From Hirudinaria manillensis (taxonomy: Eukaryota; Annelida; Clitellata; Hirudinida; Hirudinidae), in contig CM067528.1 in assembly GCA_034509925.1 (NCBI GenBank), forward strand, positions 9,278,501 through 9,342,500: a DNA stretch of 64,000 nt. The letters are read 5' to 3'. Position numbers and translations under genes: made by a program. Each line of letters opens with the position of its first letter. Position 1 is the stretch's first letter. Shown here one piece after another: positions 18,101-28,926 of this stretch. Below the pieces are notes generated by a model. The model worked only from the letters and a program-made list of their open reading frames with translations. It was not told the DNA's origin and ran no database searches.

Positions 18101-21100
18101 AAAACAGTTATCGCAACTATCGTTTTTTTTTGTGTAGCCTGGCTCGCAATCTCAGGCGCTAGGATGGATTTTTCATCTTCTTTCTTTCTGTGTGTGTGTG
18201 TTTTTTTTTTGTTCGCCGGCCCAGTTTGTTTACAAGTGCCTGGCTGCTACCAGCTCTCTCCGCTGGCTCCGCCCACAGCGTCTGATCGTCTTGTGCGCGC
18301 GCGAGTGAGTGCACGGCTCATCCGAAACATACCTGCTCGCTCCTCAATGCTCTCCTCCCTCGATACTCTTGTTTGGTTAATTGCTTGCCTCTTGATCTTC
18401 TCCACCGGATTGTCGCCGAAGACGTCAGAAGTTTGCACTCCGGTAGCGCCGGGCACCTGCCACCCATCCCCCCACACTTTCTCCGTTCAAGAACCATACC
18501 GGGGGACCGGGCATCGGGTAATCGTTAGCTAGGAGCTAGCCGGCCAGTCAGATAGCTAGCGAGTCGAACCGTTGACGAATCAATCAGTGGTCGTCCTCGC
18601 CATCAACTTGTTGCGCACCTGCTCTTTGGCATTCAGTTTTGGTTCCTGATGACGATCCTCGTCGGGCTACGACTCTGGCCTTGGGAAATGTTGTTTCCCA
18701 ATATTGCGCTGTGACTGCTGCTTTTGCTTCGGTCATAATATAATAATAATTACAATAATAATAATAATAATAATTACAATAATAATAATAATAATAATTA
18801 CAATAATAATAATAATAATAATTACAATAATAATAATAACAGTAACAATGAATATTAAGTATTAATAGCATTAATAATAAATGTAAATGTATGAGATTGT
18901 TATTGTTATTATTATTACTTCGGTTCAGAAAGGAAGAAGATTCCCTGGTGGTTGGTGCTTTGTGGTTGTTGTTGTTGGCAGAAAGTTAATCTTGGATGGT
19001 ATAATGGCAATTGAAAATGCTGTTGATTGGCAATTATTGAGAAGATGCTAATGAGATCAGTGAATGGATCAAAGCTCCTCCTAAACCGAGCCAGTTTCAA
19101 CCAATCTTTTCTACCATTTCATACATTTGTAATAACCCGGGGTCCTCAAACTAATTATAGAAGGGCAGGTTTATTGAAAGTTGTCAGATGGCTTGGAAGA
19201 TGTAAAATGCTTAATTGATTAAGTCTTGAAATCTGCTGTTTCTATTACTCTCGCTCTACTTTCCGATATAAATCCATTTGTCAAAGGTACATAACCAAAG
19301 AGTCTGAATAGCACCAATTTAATTCTCAAATTATATTGCCACTAAATTTAATTAATTATTAAAATAATTAATCGGCAATATAATTTTAAATATTATTCAA
19401 TTTATTGGATCTAGGGATCCAACACTGCCCCCTCCTTAAATCTGTTCGTCCCGAACAGACATCTATTCCCATTTTCATTTTTACTCTCGGAATAGGATCC
19501 GATCTTCCAACAATCTCATGGCTGCAAATCCCAGATCCATTTGCTTTGTCATCTTCTGGGATTTCTGTCTCCTCCCTTTTACTTCTGCGTCCCGCAAGTT
19601 TCAGCCGCGGAACATCGCCATTTCTATGCACACTCTCCTGCTCCACGATGTCGCCAGATCCCAGACTCTCCTCAGGATCACCTGCTCCACTTTCCATGCT
19701 AGGCACTCTCCTGAAATCCCGAGCGCTCCCTTCTGTTATTTCCAATGGAGCCGAAACATCCGCTGGTAAATCCATGGGCTGTTCTGTAGACTCTACTTGT
19801 TCCACCATCAAATCCGTGCGCTCCACCGGCAACCCCACGAGACTCATCAGTAACTCCTCGGGCTGCACCAACAACTCCACATGATCCACCGGCAATCCCA
19901 TAGGCTCCTCCGAAAGTTCCACTTGCTCCACTAAAACCTCCGTGAGCTCTCTGGGCCCTGCTGACGACTCGACCTGATCTGGTAACTCTATGGGCTCCAA
20001 CGTCGAGTTCTCTAAGTCTGCCATCACGCACAGAGTTTCTGGAGACACGTACGCACTGTGGTTGGATGTGCCTTCTAATGACTCCATCCCAATGCTGCCA
20101 GAAACGGTACTTGGAACATCAGAACTCTTCTCAGTAGAGTTTCCATCAGAAACCAAAGAGGCATTCTGACACGGAACCGTTCTGTTTTTCAAATCACCCC
20201 TAATACTCCTAATACATTCCCTCATCTCATCTACGGACTTTTTCATAAAATCAAGAAATTCATCCATCTTTTTATGGGATGGATTCTCGAATTCGTATTC
20301 CTCTGGGTCATGGCCATTCTCTGTCAGCCATGCCCCAAGTCGCTCTCGTATCTCAGCTTTCGTGCCTTTCCAATCCAGGCCACGCTCTCTCAATTCTTGT
20401 CTCAATCGAGGCACGTACAATTCATCCAAGTACTTCGGCATCGTTCACTTTTCAACTAAACAAGCTTCTACTTTAGTTACTTTTGGATACCCTTTAACTC
20501 TAAATCCAACTCCTGACACCAATGTAATAACCCGGGGTCCTCAAACTAATTATAGAAGGGCAGGTTTATTGAAAGTTGTCAGATGGCTTGGAAGATGTAA
20601 AATGCTTAATTGATTAAGTCTTGAAATCTGCTGTTTCTATTACTCTCGCTCTACTTTCCGATATAAATCCATTTGTCAAAGGTACATAACCAAAGAGTCT
20701 GAATAGCACCAATTTAATTCTCAAATTATATTGCCACTAAATTTAATTAATTATTAAAATAATTAATCGGCAATATAATTTTAAATATTATTCAATTTAT
20801 TGGATCTAGGGATCCAACACATTGTTGCAGGGTGCTAAGACCTGAGGGAATGATGATGAATGAGGAAAGAAAACTGAAAAGAATAAACAATAATAAAAAT
20901 AATAAAACGTTTATAAAACCCTCATTACATTTCTGCACCGGAAACGGCCCGACACGAGTCATGCGCGGTCTGCAGTTTTTCGTCTGGCCAGTCTCTTTTC
21001 CCAGGGTCCAGCCTTGATGATGTTTTTGTTTTTGTGTTTTTTTTATTTTCCGGCAGTTGCCGCTCCTGGCCACGCCGATGATGATGATGACGACGATGAC

Positions 21101-24100
21101 GACGGCGATGATGACGATGTCGACTGTTGATGCTATGGCGATGATGACTATGCTGGCCTTCGCTTTTATGGCCATATTCGTCATTTGGGACAGTTGCTAG
21201 CTGTCTCCTCCCATGCTTTTGGTTAACCTACCAAGATTTATGTCTTTGTATGGAAAGCTATTCTGCTTTGTTTTGTTTTAAATGGGTTTCTGAATTTCTC
21301 GACTCAAAGTCCAGTTGCTCTTGAAGACTGCTGCTTTTTTGAGCTCCCGGTGTTGCTTCACGAGTCTCTTCGGTGCACGGTTGTTTTTGTCGGAGGTTTT
21401 ATCGTGCACCCGATTCAGACTCTCGAGGGGTGAGGGGAGTTGGAGGAGGGGGAAGGGAATTAAAAGCTCGTCATGAAATGCACAATTTTCCTTTTCTCTC
21501 TTCCTCCTCCTCTTTGCACCCGAGAAGGTTTTTGAAGTTCTCGACGGATGACGCGAACGGAAAAAATATTCTGGGCGGAGGATTTTAACCACGCTTTCCG
21601 AGGTTTTTATTCCATTGTGGAAGGAATTTTGTCGAGGCGTGTGGACGGACAGATGGATGGGTGGATGGATGGATGGATGGATGAGTTGATGGATCACCTA
21701 AAAGGCGTTGGTGAGAATCAGAGAGTGATTAACATGCTGAATATTTTAATATGCTGAATTCTTCCAATTTCTTTGACTGAAACCCTGAATTTTTATATAA
21801 AAAAAAAACTCTTAGAAGACTCTCACTTCTTGTATCATTGAATCCAAATTGTTTGAAACAAGTTCGTCCAATTGAGAGGAATGGGCACTGCTTCCACGTG
21901 TATTGCATGGAATGTATTGGAATAATGCTAATAATAATATTAATAATAATGGCAATGATGATGATAATAATGACAACAATAGTAATCATAATAATAACAA
22001 TAATAATAAACAGTGTAATAATAACATTAGATAACAACAATAACAGATAACAAATTAAAAATGACAAGAACGTAAATTCCTCTAAATGGAACCCTGTGAC
22101 CTTTGCTCTAGTTGAAAGTGAAACCGGGTCAAACCCTGTCTGATGTTCTGAGGAAAGGACTTGAAAGGAGGGGAATTGCACTTAACAACTGCATTGTCTT
22201 TGACAGCAACAGTCGGTTGGTAGAGAGAATATTATTAATAATTAATTAAATAATAATTAATAATAATAATAATATTAATAATAATAAGATTGTTGTTAAT
22301 GCATCATATAATGTCATGTTTCATTAAAATTATTCATTTTTGCCTCCGACGCTATGCATATGGCGCTATATAAATTAACTATTATTATTTATTAACCTTC
22401 AGAGACTATGTTTGTCTAACGATTAATTGATTTTAAACTCGAATCAATCATCGTCGTCGTCGTCGTCATCATCATCACTTCGGTGAGGTTCTGCATCAAG
22501 TCCTTGACGTTTCCAGGCAGCCGATCAGCTGGGACGACGACGTGGAATGTTACGCCGGGAAAGAGATTTCGGTCGAACTGGAGTACATCAGCTGCAAGTC
22601 CAGCAACAGGGGACACAACTACGTTAGTAATGAACGTGATGACTCGTTAATCATGATTCGTTAATTAAAAGGTCGTCTGGTTAATTGTTGCTACGGCAAC
22701 AGAAATGCACGACATTTGGCTTTGAAATTTTTGTTGCTTCTTGTTTTTAGTATTCGTGTGTTTCGTGTGCGTGTGATCTGGCGAGGTATGAAACATGTTG
22801 GTGACAACAATAATGATGATGATGATGATAATAATAACATAATAAGTAATCAATTAGTTAATAACTCATTGTAACTATCTTTGCCAATGATTCAAGGCTT
22901 GCATCTTTGCCAATATTATGTTACAATTTAAAAATGCTTAAGAGTCAATAGTTATTGGATGGCAACCAAAGCTTTATAATTACACATGAAATGTGAAACT
23001 TTAGGATTATTATTCAATTTTCGTCTCTTTCTGACCCGAAACCCGCCTGCCTTTCAACGTCGCAACAGGTGAGGAAGACCATGTTCTCCTCGTCTTGTGA
23101 CGGATGTCACAGAATGATCTTCCAGGGGCTGAAGTGTCAAATCTGCCAGAGGAAGTTCCATGCCAAGTGCGACCCTGACAGTCACAAGGGTCCTTCTTTT
23201 AAGCAGTGAGCATTTCATTGTTGCTATTATTGTTGTTGTTGTTGTTATTATTGTTATTATTGTTGTTGTAGTACGCATTTGGAAGTAAATCAAATAACCA
23301 AATTTGATTAAATTGTTTTATTTTGAGTTGATTAGTCAACTTATTATTTTATTATTATTTTATTATTAATTTATTATTTTATATATATATATTTATCATA
23401 TTCATTATATTCAATTTATTATCAATTATTTTATTAGTAAAATATTCTAAATCTGGCAAATTATTGCCAAAACGAGCGTTCGGCTTTAAAAAAGAAACTT
23501 ATCATCATCATCATGTTCAAAGAATAGGCATTATTTATTATTATTATGTTAATAATATAATATATTATAATTTTTAATGTCATATAATATAAATAATTAT
23601 ATAACACATAACCTGGCATGTTGTTTCTGTTGTTCGCCTCCTTCATTCCTCCTCCTTCCTTTCGTTTTCAAATCCTTCTCCGACTCGACAGACCCCGACC
23701 CGAATTCCACCACGTGGTGACCCAATCCCGTCCTCTTCCACGACATTCCGTGGGTCACCAGAGGTCGACCTCGGTGCCGAACGTCAACCAGCTCAGTGCC
23801 GAACAGGTGAAAGACTCAGGATGGATTATTATTATTGTTGTTGTTATTATTATTCTTGTTGTTGTTATTATTATTATTGTTGTTATTTCTAGATAAATTA
23901 TAAATTATATTTGTTAAACATAATAATTAAAACCATGATATTTCTATTAATAATTGTAATTATCGAGTAATTATATATACAAATATAATTATATTTTTTT
24001 CAAATGTATTTTCATGGATTTTGTTTTTAACTTAAAAACCATTCTCATAATAATGATGATGATGATGATTATACGAAGGCACCGGAGTTTCCAAGGTATT

Positions 24101-24286
24101 TCTACCCTCCTACCACGAGTGAGTTGTTAACTTTTTGTTAATTATTATTATTTTTATTAATATTATTATTTAATTTAATTATTATTTGGATGATTCACAT
24201 CTGAAGCTTTTTCCTTAGACTTTGATGTCATGTCCGGTGTCATGAGCTTTCATGGAAAGCCCACTTGTAATCATTTGTTATTATTA

Positions 24287-24318
<32 letters not shown>

Positions 24319-26201
24319 GTTATTATTATTATTATTCCCATCAAATGTTATTGTTAATGTCATTGTTATAAACCACTGCCTAATTAAAATCATAATAATT
24401 TAACGATTATAATGACTTCATAGGAAATTATTATATTATTAAATCATAGTATTTTTATTAACAATGATGACAATAATGATGATGACGACGACGATGACGA
24501 CGACGATGATGATGATGATAATAACAATAGCATTGACCATAAAATTAAACCATCTCATCTAGAAAACTCCACAAACCTACCCGCCTCATCAACACTCCCC
24601 AAAGGTCAGAGTTACAGTGCTCAAGCATCTCCCACCAACAATGCCAAGGTCAGACCGAGGGCAAGGTCGGCCGAGACCCCGGACAATAAAAAACTGGTGA
24701 GTTTTCCGAGCAATGCTTCTGCCACCACTGGTACCGGTGCTACCAGTAAGGCCTTAACTTTTACATTTATCCTCCGCTTACAAATTGCAAAATTCCTTTA
24801 AGGAATAAGTCGAAAGTCCAAAGGCAAAGAAAGTTAAATTGTTAAATTCTTGAATTAATTATAATAATAAATTAAAATAAATTATTGCCAATTGAGTCCT
24901 CGCAGCAGATCTCCTAGCATTCTAATGAATATTAAGCGGCACAGTCTATTAATAAATTCCGGAATAAATTTTCGACGAATCACCTTCCGATCGACGTTTC
25001 TCTTCCAAAGAGATCTCGAAGAGACTCCAACGAGGAGTGGGAAATACCAGAGAATGACATCGTCGTCGGATGCCAGATCGGGTCGGGTTCATTCGGGACG
25101 GTCTTCAAGGGCCAATGGTACGGCCCTGTGGCCATCAAAAAGCTCAACGTCAAAGAACCCACGCCTGCCCAGCTGCAGGCTTTTAAAAACGAGGTGGCGG
25201 TCTTAAGGTCAGTTGTAGTAATGACTCGATACAGGTCATTAGGTTTAAGTAGGGGGCCTTATTAGAATAATATGTTAATTTATTTGCATATCAGCTTATT
25301 ATTATTATTTTTTTTTAGGATATTAGTAGTATAAACTAATTTATACTAATAGGGTCTTTATTATTTTAAACATGTTAAATATTGTCAAACTCAGACGGAT
25401 CTTAAAATTCCACTTCGCTTTTAAACATTTTCACAGGAGGACGCGACATGTCAACATCCTGCTCTTCGTGGGGTGCATCTCGAAGCCCCATCTGGCCATC
25501 GTGACCCAGTGGTGCGAAGGTTCGAGCCTCTACAAGCACCTGCACGTCAACGAATCCAAGTTCGACATGAACCTCCTCATCGACATCGCCAGGCAGACGG
25601 CCCAGGGAATGGAGTTAGTTATTGTTTATTTTAACTCTGTTATCGTTATAATCTGTTAATTATTATTCAAATTAATTATTAAATATAAATATTTAATATC
25701 AATATAATAATTTAATATCAATATTTAATATCAATATAATAATTTAATATCAATATTTAATATCAATATAATAATTTAATATAAATATTTAATATCAAAC
25801 TAATGGCTCGTATCAATTCATCTCATTGTTGTGATTGTAGCTTGTAAGGTCATGTAAGTTTAATAACGAACGGCTTTATCGTCTGCCGTCACCAAAGAGA
25901 TCGCATTCGCGGCCGTGACATTCGACGACTTTTCACGACACGAGTCTCGTTTCTATGACGACAGAAATCCGTGTCGCGGATCCTCCGAGTAACCGCGCAT
26001 GTCGTTTCTATTTATAGCTACCTGCATGCCAAGAACATCATACACAGAGATCTCAAGTCTAACAGTTAGTGAAAGGACTCCTGTCATGCTTTTGGATCTT
26101 TGTTTTGTTTTCGTTGTTTGACGGTCGTACCATGGAGTTGCTATTTTTAATTTTACAAATCAAATTAGGCCTTAAAAATATATATATAACATAAATACAC
26201 T

Positions 26202-26250
<49 letters not shown>

Positions 26251-26975
26251 TAATAATAACAATAATTACAATACTACTACTTATTTAATACAATAATAAT
26301 AATGACGGTGATATAATAATAACAACAAAATAAGTAAAGAATCACAAAAAATGTAAAAACATAATGCCCTTACTCATGACATTGAACTTGGAAGTCGACT
26401 TCTTTCAACATCCACAGACATAAAAGATAATTAATTTATTATTATTAATTGATTGTCTTTTAATTATTATTTAATTAATTAATCAACTTTGACCTCTTTG
26501 AACCTCCGCAGACATTTTCTTGGCTGACAACTACTGCGTCAAGATCGGAGACTTCGGCTTGGCCACGGTGAAGCTGCGATGGAGTGGTTCCTACCAGTAC
26601 CAGCAGCCATCAGGGTCCGTCATGTGGATGGTAAGTTATTAGGCTCAGTGGACCCACCCATGCCCATACTTCGTCATCATCGTCATTATAAATATTATTA
26701 TTATTATAAATATTATTATTATTATAAATATTATTATTATTATTATTATTATATGTCATTAAGTAATAGTTAATTTAATAGTTGAGTATTAATGAATAAG
26801 TGATAATTGTTGTTATGTAATAATAAATTAACCATTTAAAGTCTCCTGAAATCATCCGCATGAAAGACAAGGATCCATACACCTTCAAGTCTGACGTTTA
26901 TGCGTATGGCATCGTACTCTTTGAATTGGTCTCCAGCCAGTTACCTTACAAGATAAGGGAGAGGGATCAGGTTAC

Positions 26976-27036
<61 letters not shown>

Positions 27037-27869
27037 AAATACAATTAATTAACTTTGAGCATATCATTTAATGATGTAAGATATGGCACATGTTTCTTCA
27101 TGATCACTTAGAATGTTCATCAACTTGTATTTAATTATTTAATTTATTTTTTCTTAAAATACCATTAAAACACTTCTTCTGTTCTGAGGACTTTTTATGA
27201 TGCAAACATGAATAACCAAGTCCCATGGTATCAAGTCCCATGGACCTTATGATGAGAGAGTATCAACTGCTCATGATAATCTAGTTTCGTTTATAAAATC
27301 GGGAAAAACCCCACTTATTTTTAGATCATGTACATGGTCGGCAATGGAATCCTGAGACCCGACATCTCATTGGCCAGGAAGGACACGCCCAGGGACTTCA
27401 CGAAGATCCTCGAGGACTGCATCAGCTACTCTCCGGACAAGAGGCCGCTCTTCCCCGAGGTTTTTATTCTTTTTTTTGGGGGGGGGGGAGTTTGTATAGC
27501 TTTTTTTTCTTGTTTTTCTGTGTTTAAGATGCAAAAACTATTGATTTATTTCTTTCCTAAAAAAAATAACACTATAATTATTGATGTTATTGCAATTATT
27601 ATTATCAATATTGTTATTATTATTTTTAAATTAATACAGTCCTTAATAAGTTTTCACTTTAAAATTCTAAAAATCTTTAACCTCAGATACTGGCGGAAGT
27701 CGAGGGCCTGGTGAAGAGACTGCCTAAGGTCACCAAGAGCGTTTCCGAACCGACTCTCAGCAGGTCCTTCTTCGGCGACGAATCCGACTACGCGTACAAC
27801 TGCACTTCTCCGCGAACCCCCATCAACTCGCAACATTCCTATTTGTACCCCACGGCCAACTACAAGTAG
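15109..27869 (+). CDS. BRAF: BRAF-type RAF Ser/Thr kinase, complete
   Basis: RAS effector that phosphorylates MEK. Exons: 15109-15243, 16273-16374, 16725-16997, 22112-22219, 22521-22622, 23069-23205, 23692-23806, 24079-24118, 24563-24696, 25011-25207, 25437-25613, 26018-26064, 26512-26630, 26842-26970, 27325-27459, 27687-27869. All agree in phase, about 710 residues. In order: the BRAF-specific N-terminal helix ([20 protein letters not shown]), RAS-binding domain ([11 protein letters not shown]... SDVLRKGL), C1/cysteine-rich domain about 237-286, 14-3-3 site RSTSVP, S/T/P linker, acidic N-region DSNEEWEIP (BRAF-like, not RAF1-like), kinase domain ([36 protein letters not shown] instead of APE) and C-terminal 14-3-3 site SVSEPTL. 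Oddities: the C1 domain lacks its last Cys, and intron 3 carries an LTR element. Acceptors at 22521 and 25011 were chosen by phase. Confidence 0.95.
18735..18838. repeat. 27-bp AAT-rich tandem repeat, about 4 copies
   Basis: Units of (AAT)n-AATTACAAT repeated about four times within the long RAF intron. The reverse strand reads as a Tyr/Cys/Asn-rich frame, which is an artefact. Confidence 0.85.
19128..19424 (-). repeat. 3' LTR of the RAF-intron retroelement
   Basis: This 297-bp copy is the 3' LTR when the element is read on the minus strand. The gag-like ORF runs 39 bases into it and stops there. It contains AT-rich stretches (TTAATTAATTATT on the plus strand) that could hold promoter and poly(A) elements. 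Confidence 0.9.
19386..20441 (-). CDS. SAP-domain, gag-like protein of the LTR element
   Basis: A single 351-residue ORF fills the interior of the LTR element and ends inside the 3' LTR. Residues about 4-40 ([20 protein letters not shown], then AEIRERL) match the SAP helix-extension-helix pattern, a nucleic-acid-binding motif. An acidic segment and a coiled region (about 58-80, [20 protein letters not shown]) follow. The middle, about 145-225, repeats short units around LPVxxVELxxxPEEL and VEQVES. The C-terminus is basic (RRSKREE). No CCHC knuckle and no catalytic pol motif is present. Position and length fit a gag-like structural protein; that role is inferred. It is antisense to RAF. Confidence 0.7.
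   Translation of the reverse strand: MPKYLDELYVPRLRQELRERGLDWKGTKAEIRERLGAWLTENGHDPEEYEFENPSHKKMDEFLDFMKKSVDEMRECIRSIRGDLKNRTVPCQNASLVSDGNSTEKSSDVPSTVSGSIGMESLEGTSNHSAYVSPETLCVMADLENSTLEPIELPDQVESSAGPRELTEVLVEQVELSEEPMGLPVDHVELLVQPEELLMSLVGLPVERTDLMVEQVESTEQPMDLPADVSAPLEITEGSARDFRRVPSMESGAGDPEESLGSGDIVEQESVHRNGDVPRLKLAGRRSKREETEIPEDDKANGSGICSHEIVGRSDPIPRVKMKMGIDVCSGRTDLRRGQCWIPRSNKLNNI
20506..20521 (-). other. Primer-binding site, tRNA-Leu type
   Basis: The minus strand reads TGGTGTCAGGAGTTGG. TGGTGTCAGGAGT is complementary to the ACTCCTGACACCA 3' end known from animal tRNA-Leu. It lies one base after the 5' LTR, the usual place for reverse-transcription priming. Confidence 0.75.
20523..20819 (-). 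repeat. 5' LTR of the RAF-intron retroelement
   Basis: The second 297-bp copy, next to the tRNA-Leu-like primer-binding site, hence the 5' LTR on the minus strand. I found no base difference from the other LTR. Confidence 0.9.
21900..22060. repeat. AT-rich AAT/GAT microsatellite, RAF intron
   Basis: Imperfect AAT/GAT/ACA repeats just upstream of the exon starting at 22112. They give spurious Ile/Met-rich frames on both strands. Confidence 0.8.
22341..22390. repeat. SINE/MITE-like 3' tail (GCGCTATATAAAT + ATT run)
   Basis: The sequence TGGCGCTATATAAATTAAC followed by (ATT)n, preceded by a GACGCTATGCATATGG segment. From memory, tails of the type GCGCTATATAAAT-(ATT)n end dispersed short repeats in many invertebrate and fish genomes. 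No complete SINE body is visible. Confidence 0.35.
25680..25800. repeat. Tandem AT-rich repeat, RAF intron
   Basis: Units around AATATCAATATAATAATTT (19-20 bp, with longer 31-bp periodicity) repeated about five times in the intron after the exon ending at 25613. Confidence 0.8.
26202..26270. repeat. (AAT)n microsatellite, RAF intron
   Basis: Near-perfect AAT array of about 20 units. Further ATT runs lie at 24277-24335, 26676-26750 and 26975-27033 in neighbouring introns. Confidence 0.9.
26975..27033. repeat. (ATT)n microsatellite directly after an exon donor
   Basis: About 20 ATT units starting 4 bp after the donor of the RAF exon ending at 26970. Its variation could change donor context. 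Confidence 0.9.
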
Positions 27870-28926
27870 CCCGAGAGGGGACGTCCGTCGGGTCGGGCCG
27901 GCCGCAGGGTCTCGCGCATCAGTGGCATTATCGTGTCGAGTCGGAGTCGCGTGCAATCGAGTTTTGAATTGTCTTTTGACAAAAACCTTTTCGGGACTGC
28001 CCACGATTCGTGGGCCGATTTGATTCGAGGGCCGATCTCGTGCCGGGCCGGGAACGTCGCAGGTAGGAGCTCGATCCGGAGAGATCCTCGTTGGCAGACG
28101 AGTCGCGATCATTTCGTTTTCAAACACGAATCAAAATGTAGATAAATGCTTACCTTTCCTCCTCTTTGCATGCTCTCCGTCGTACCAAACGCTCGGGGCT
28201 TGTACACGGTTTCGGCGGGAATCGCGAACTTCGCCCTCTTTCGATTGGATTTTACTGCAATTTTGATTTTAAATTAAATTTGATTAAATTAATTTAAATT
28301 AACTTCGAGGGGTCAAAGGTCCTTTGGACGACGTTTTGCAGTCCAAGTGTCGGCTGCAGTGGCATTTCCTTGGAAGTTTGCAGAGAACCGAGGAGTATCG
28401 GTTTGGAGGTCTTCGCAAACTTGCTTTTTGTTTCTGAAGAACTGGTTTTTCCCGTCATGGTCCTAACTCGATTGTTATTGTTATTGTTGTTATTATTACA
28501 GTTGTTATTGTTATTATAGTTATCGTTGTTATTATTACCATCACTTTTCGATTGTAAATGCTTGAAATCGTGCCCGATCATCCGGAACGGTGGTTGAGCG
28601 GTCGAATGCAATTTCAAATGTTAGAATCGAACTTGAATTTCAAGTCGTTGTTTCGTACTCGTCCTGCGTTGTTCTTTGCCGAATGCAAACGATCGATTGT
28701 TTTGCTTTAATTCGTTAATTTATTCCTCGACGAACGCGACCTTCTCCGACGTTTCGTCGATCGTTTGGCGGCGTCTCGGTCAAACTGCCCTTGAAAAATC
28801 GCGACTCGTGAAGATTTCGAACCTCGCCTCGTCGAAGCAACGTTTATTTAACTCGTTCTCTCGTTCTTTAAAAAATTTTTTTCTTTTTAGGACTAAACAA
28901 AACAAGGATAAAAAAAAATTCTTTGG
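27870..28926. other. Convergent 3' region of RAF and FUZ
   Basis: This contains the 3' UTR of RAF (first part GC-rich, to about 28260) and that of FUZ on the other strand. No additional coding exon is recognised. The frame at 27654-28127 (minus) is a shadow of the last RAF exon. Confidence 0.6.
28843..28848 (-). terminator. Candidate poly(A) signal of FUZ
   Basis: The minus strand reads AATAAA 79 bp beyond the FUZ stop codon. A candidate by motif and position only. Confidence 0.4.

Larger units (their letters stand above)
19128..20819 (-). mobile_element. Non-autonomous LTR retrotransposon (gag-only), antisense in RAF intron
   Basis: Two direct repeats of 297 bp, 19128-19424 and 20523-20819, read as identical base for base. 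On the minus strand each starts TGTTGGATCC and ends GGGTTATTACA (TG...CA). The element is flanked by a 4-bp duplication CATT (19124-19127 and 20820-20823). One base inside the 5' LTR (minus orientation) lies TGGTGTCAGGAGTTGG (20521-20506), which fits a primer-binding site for a tRNA-Leu 3' end. Just before the 3' LTR is a purine tract, AAGGAGGGGGCAG (19437-19425). The 1.1-kb interior carries one gag-like ORF and no protease, reverse transcriptase, RNase H or integrase. Identical LTRs and an intact target-site duplication indicate a recent insertion that needed enzymes in trans. Confidence 0.9.

Noticed and set aside
19405-19884. A 159-codon plus-strand frame inside the LTR element.
   Set aside because: It is antisense to the SAP-headed ORF, and PBS and polypurine tract show that the element is read on the minus strand.
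19128-20819. Tandem duplication as explanation for the 297-bp repeats.
   Set aside because: TG...CA ends, a flanking CATT duplication, a primer-binding site and a purine tract at the correct places fit an LTR element and not a simple duplication.
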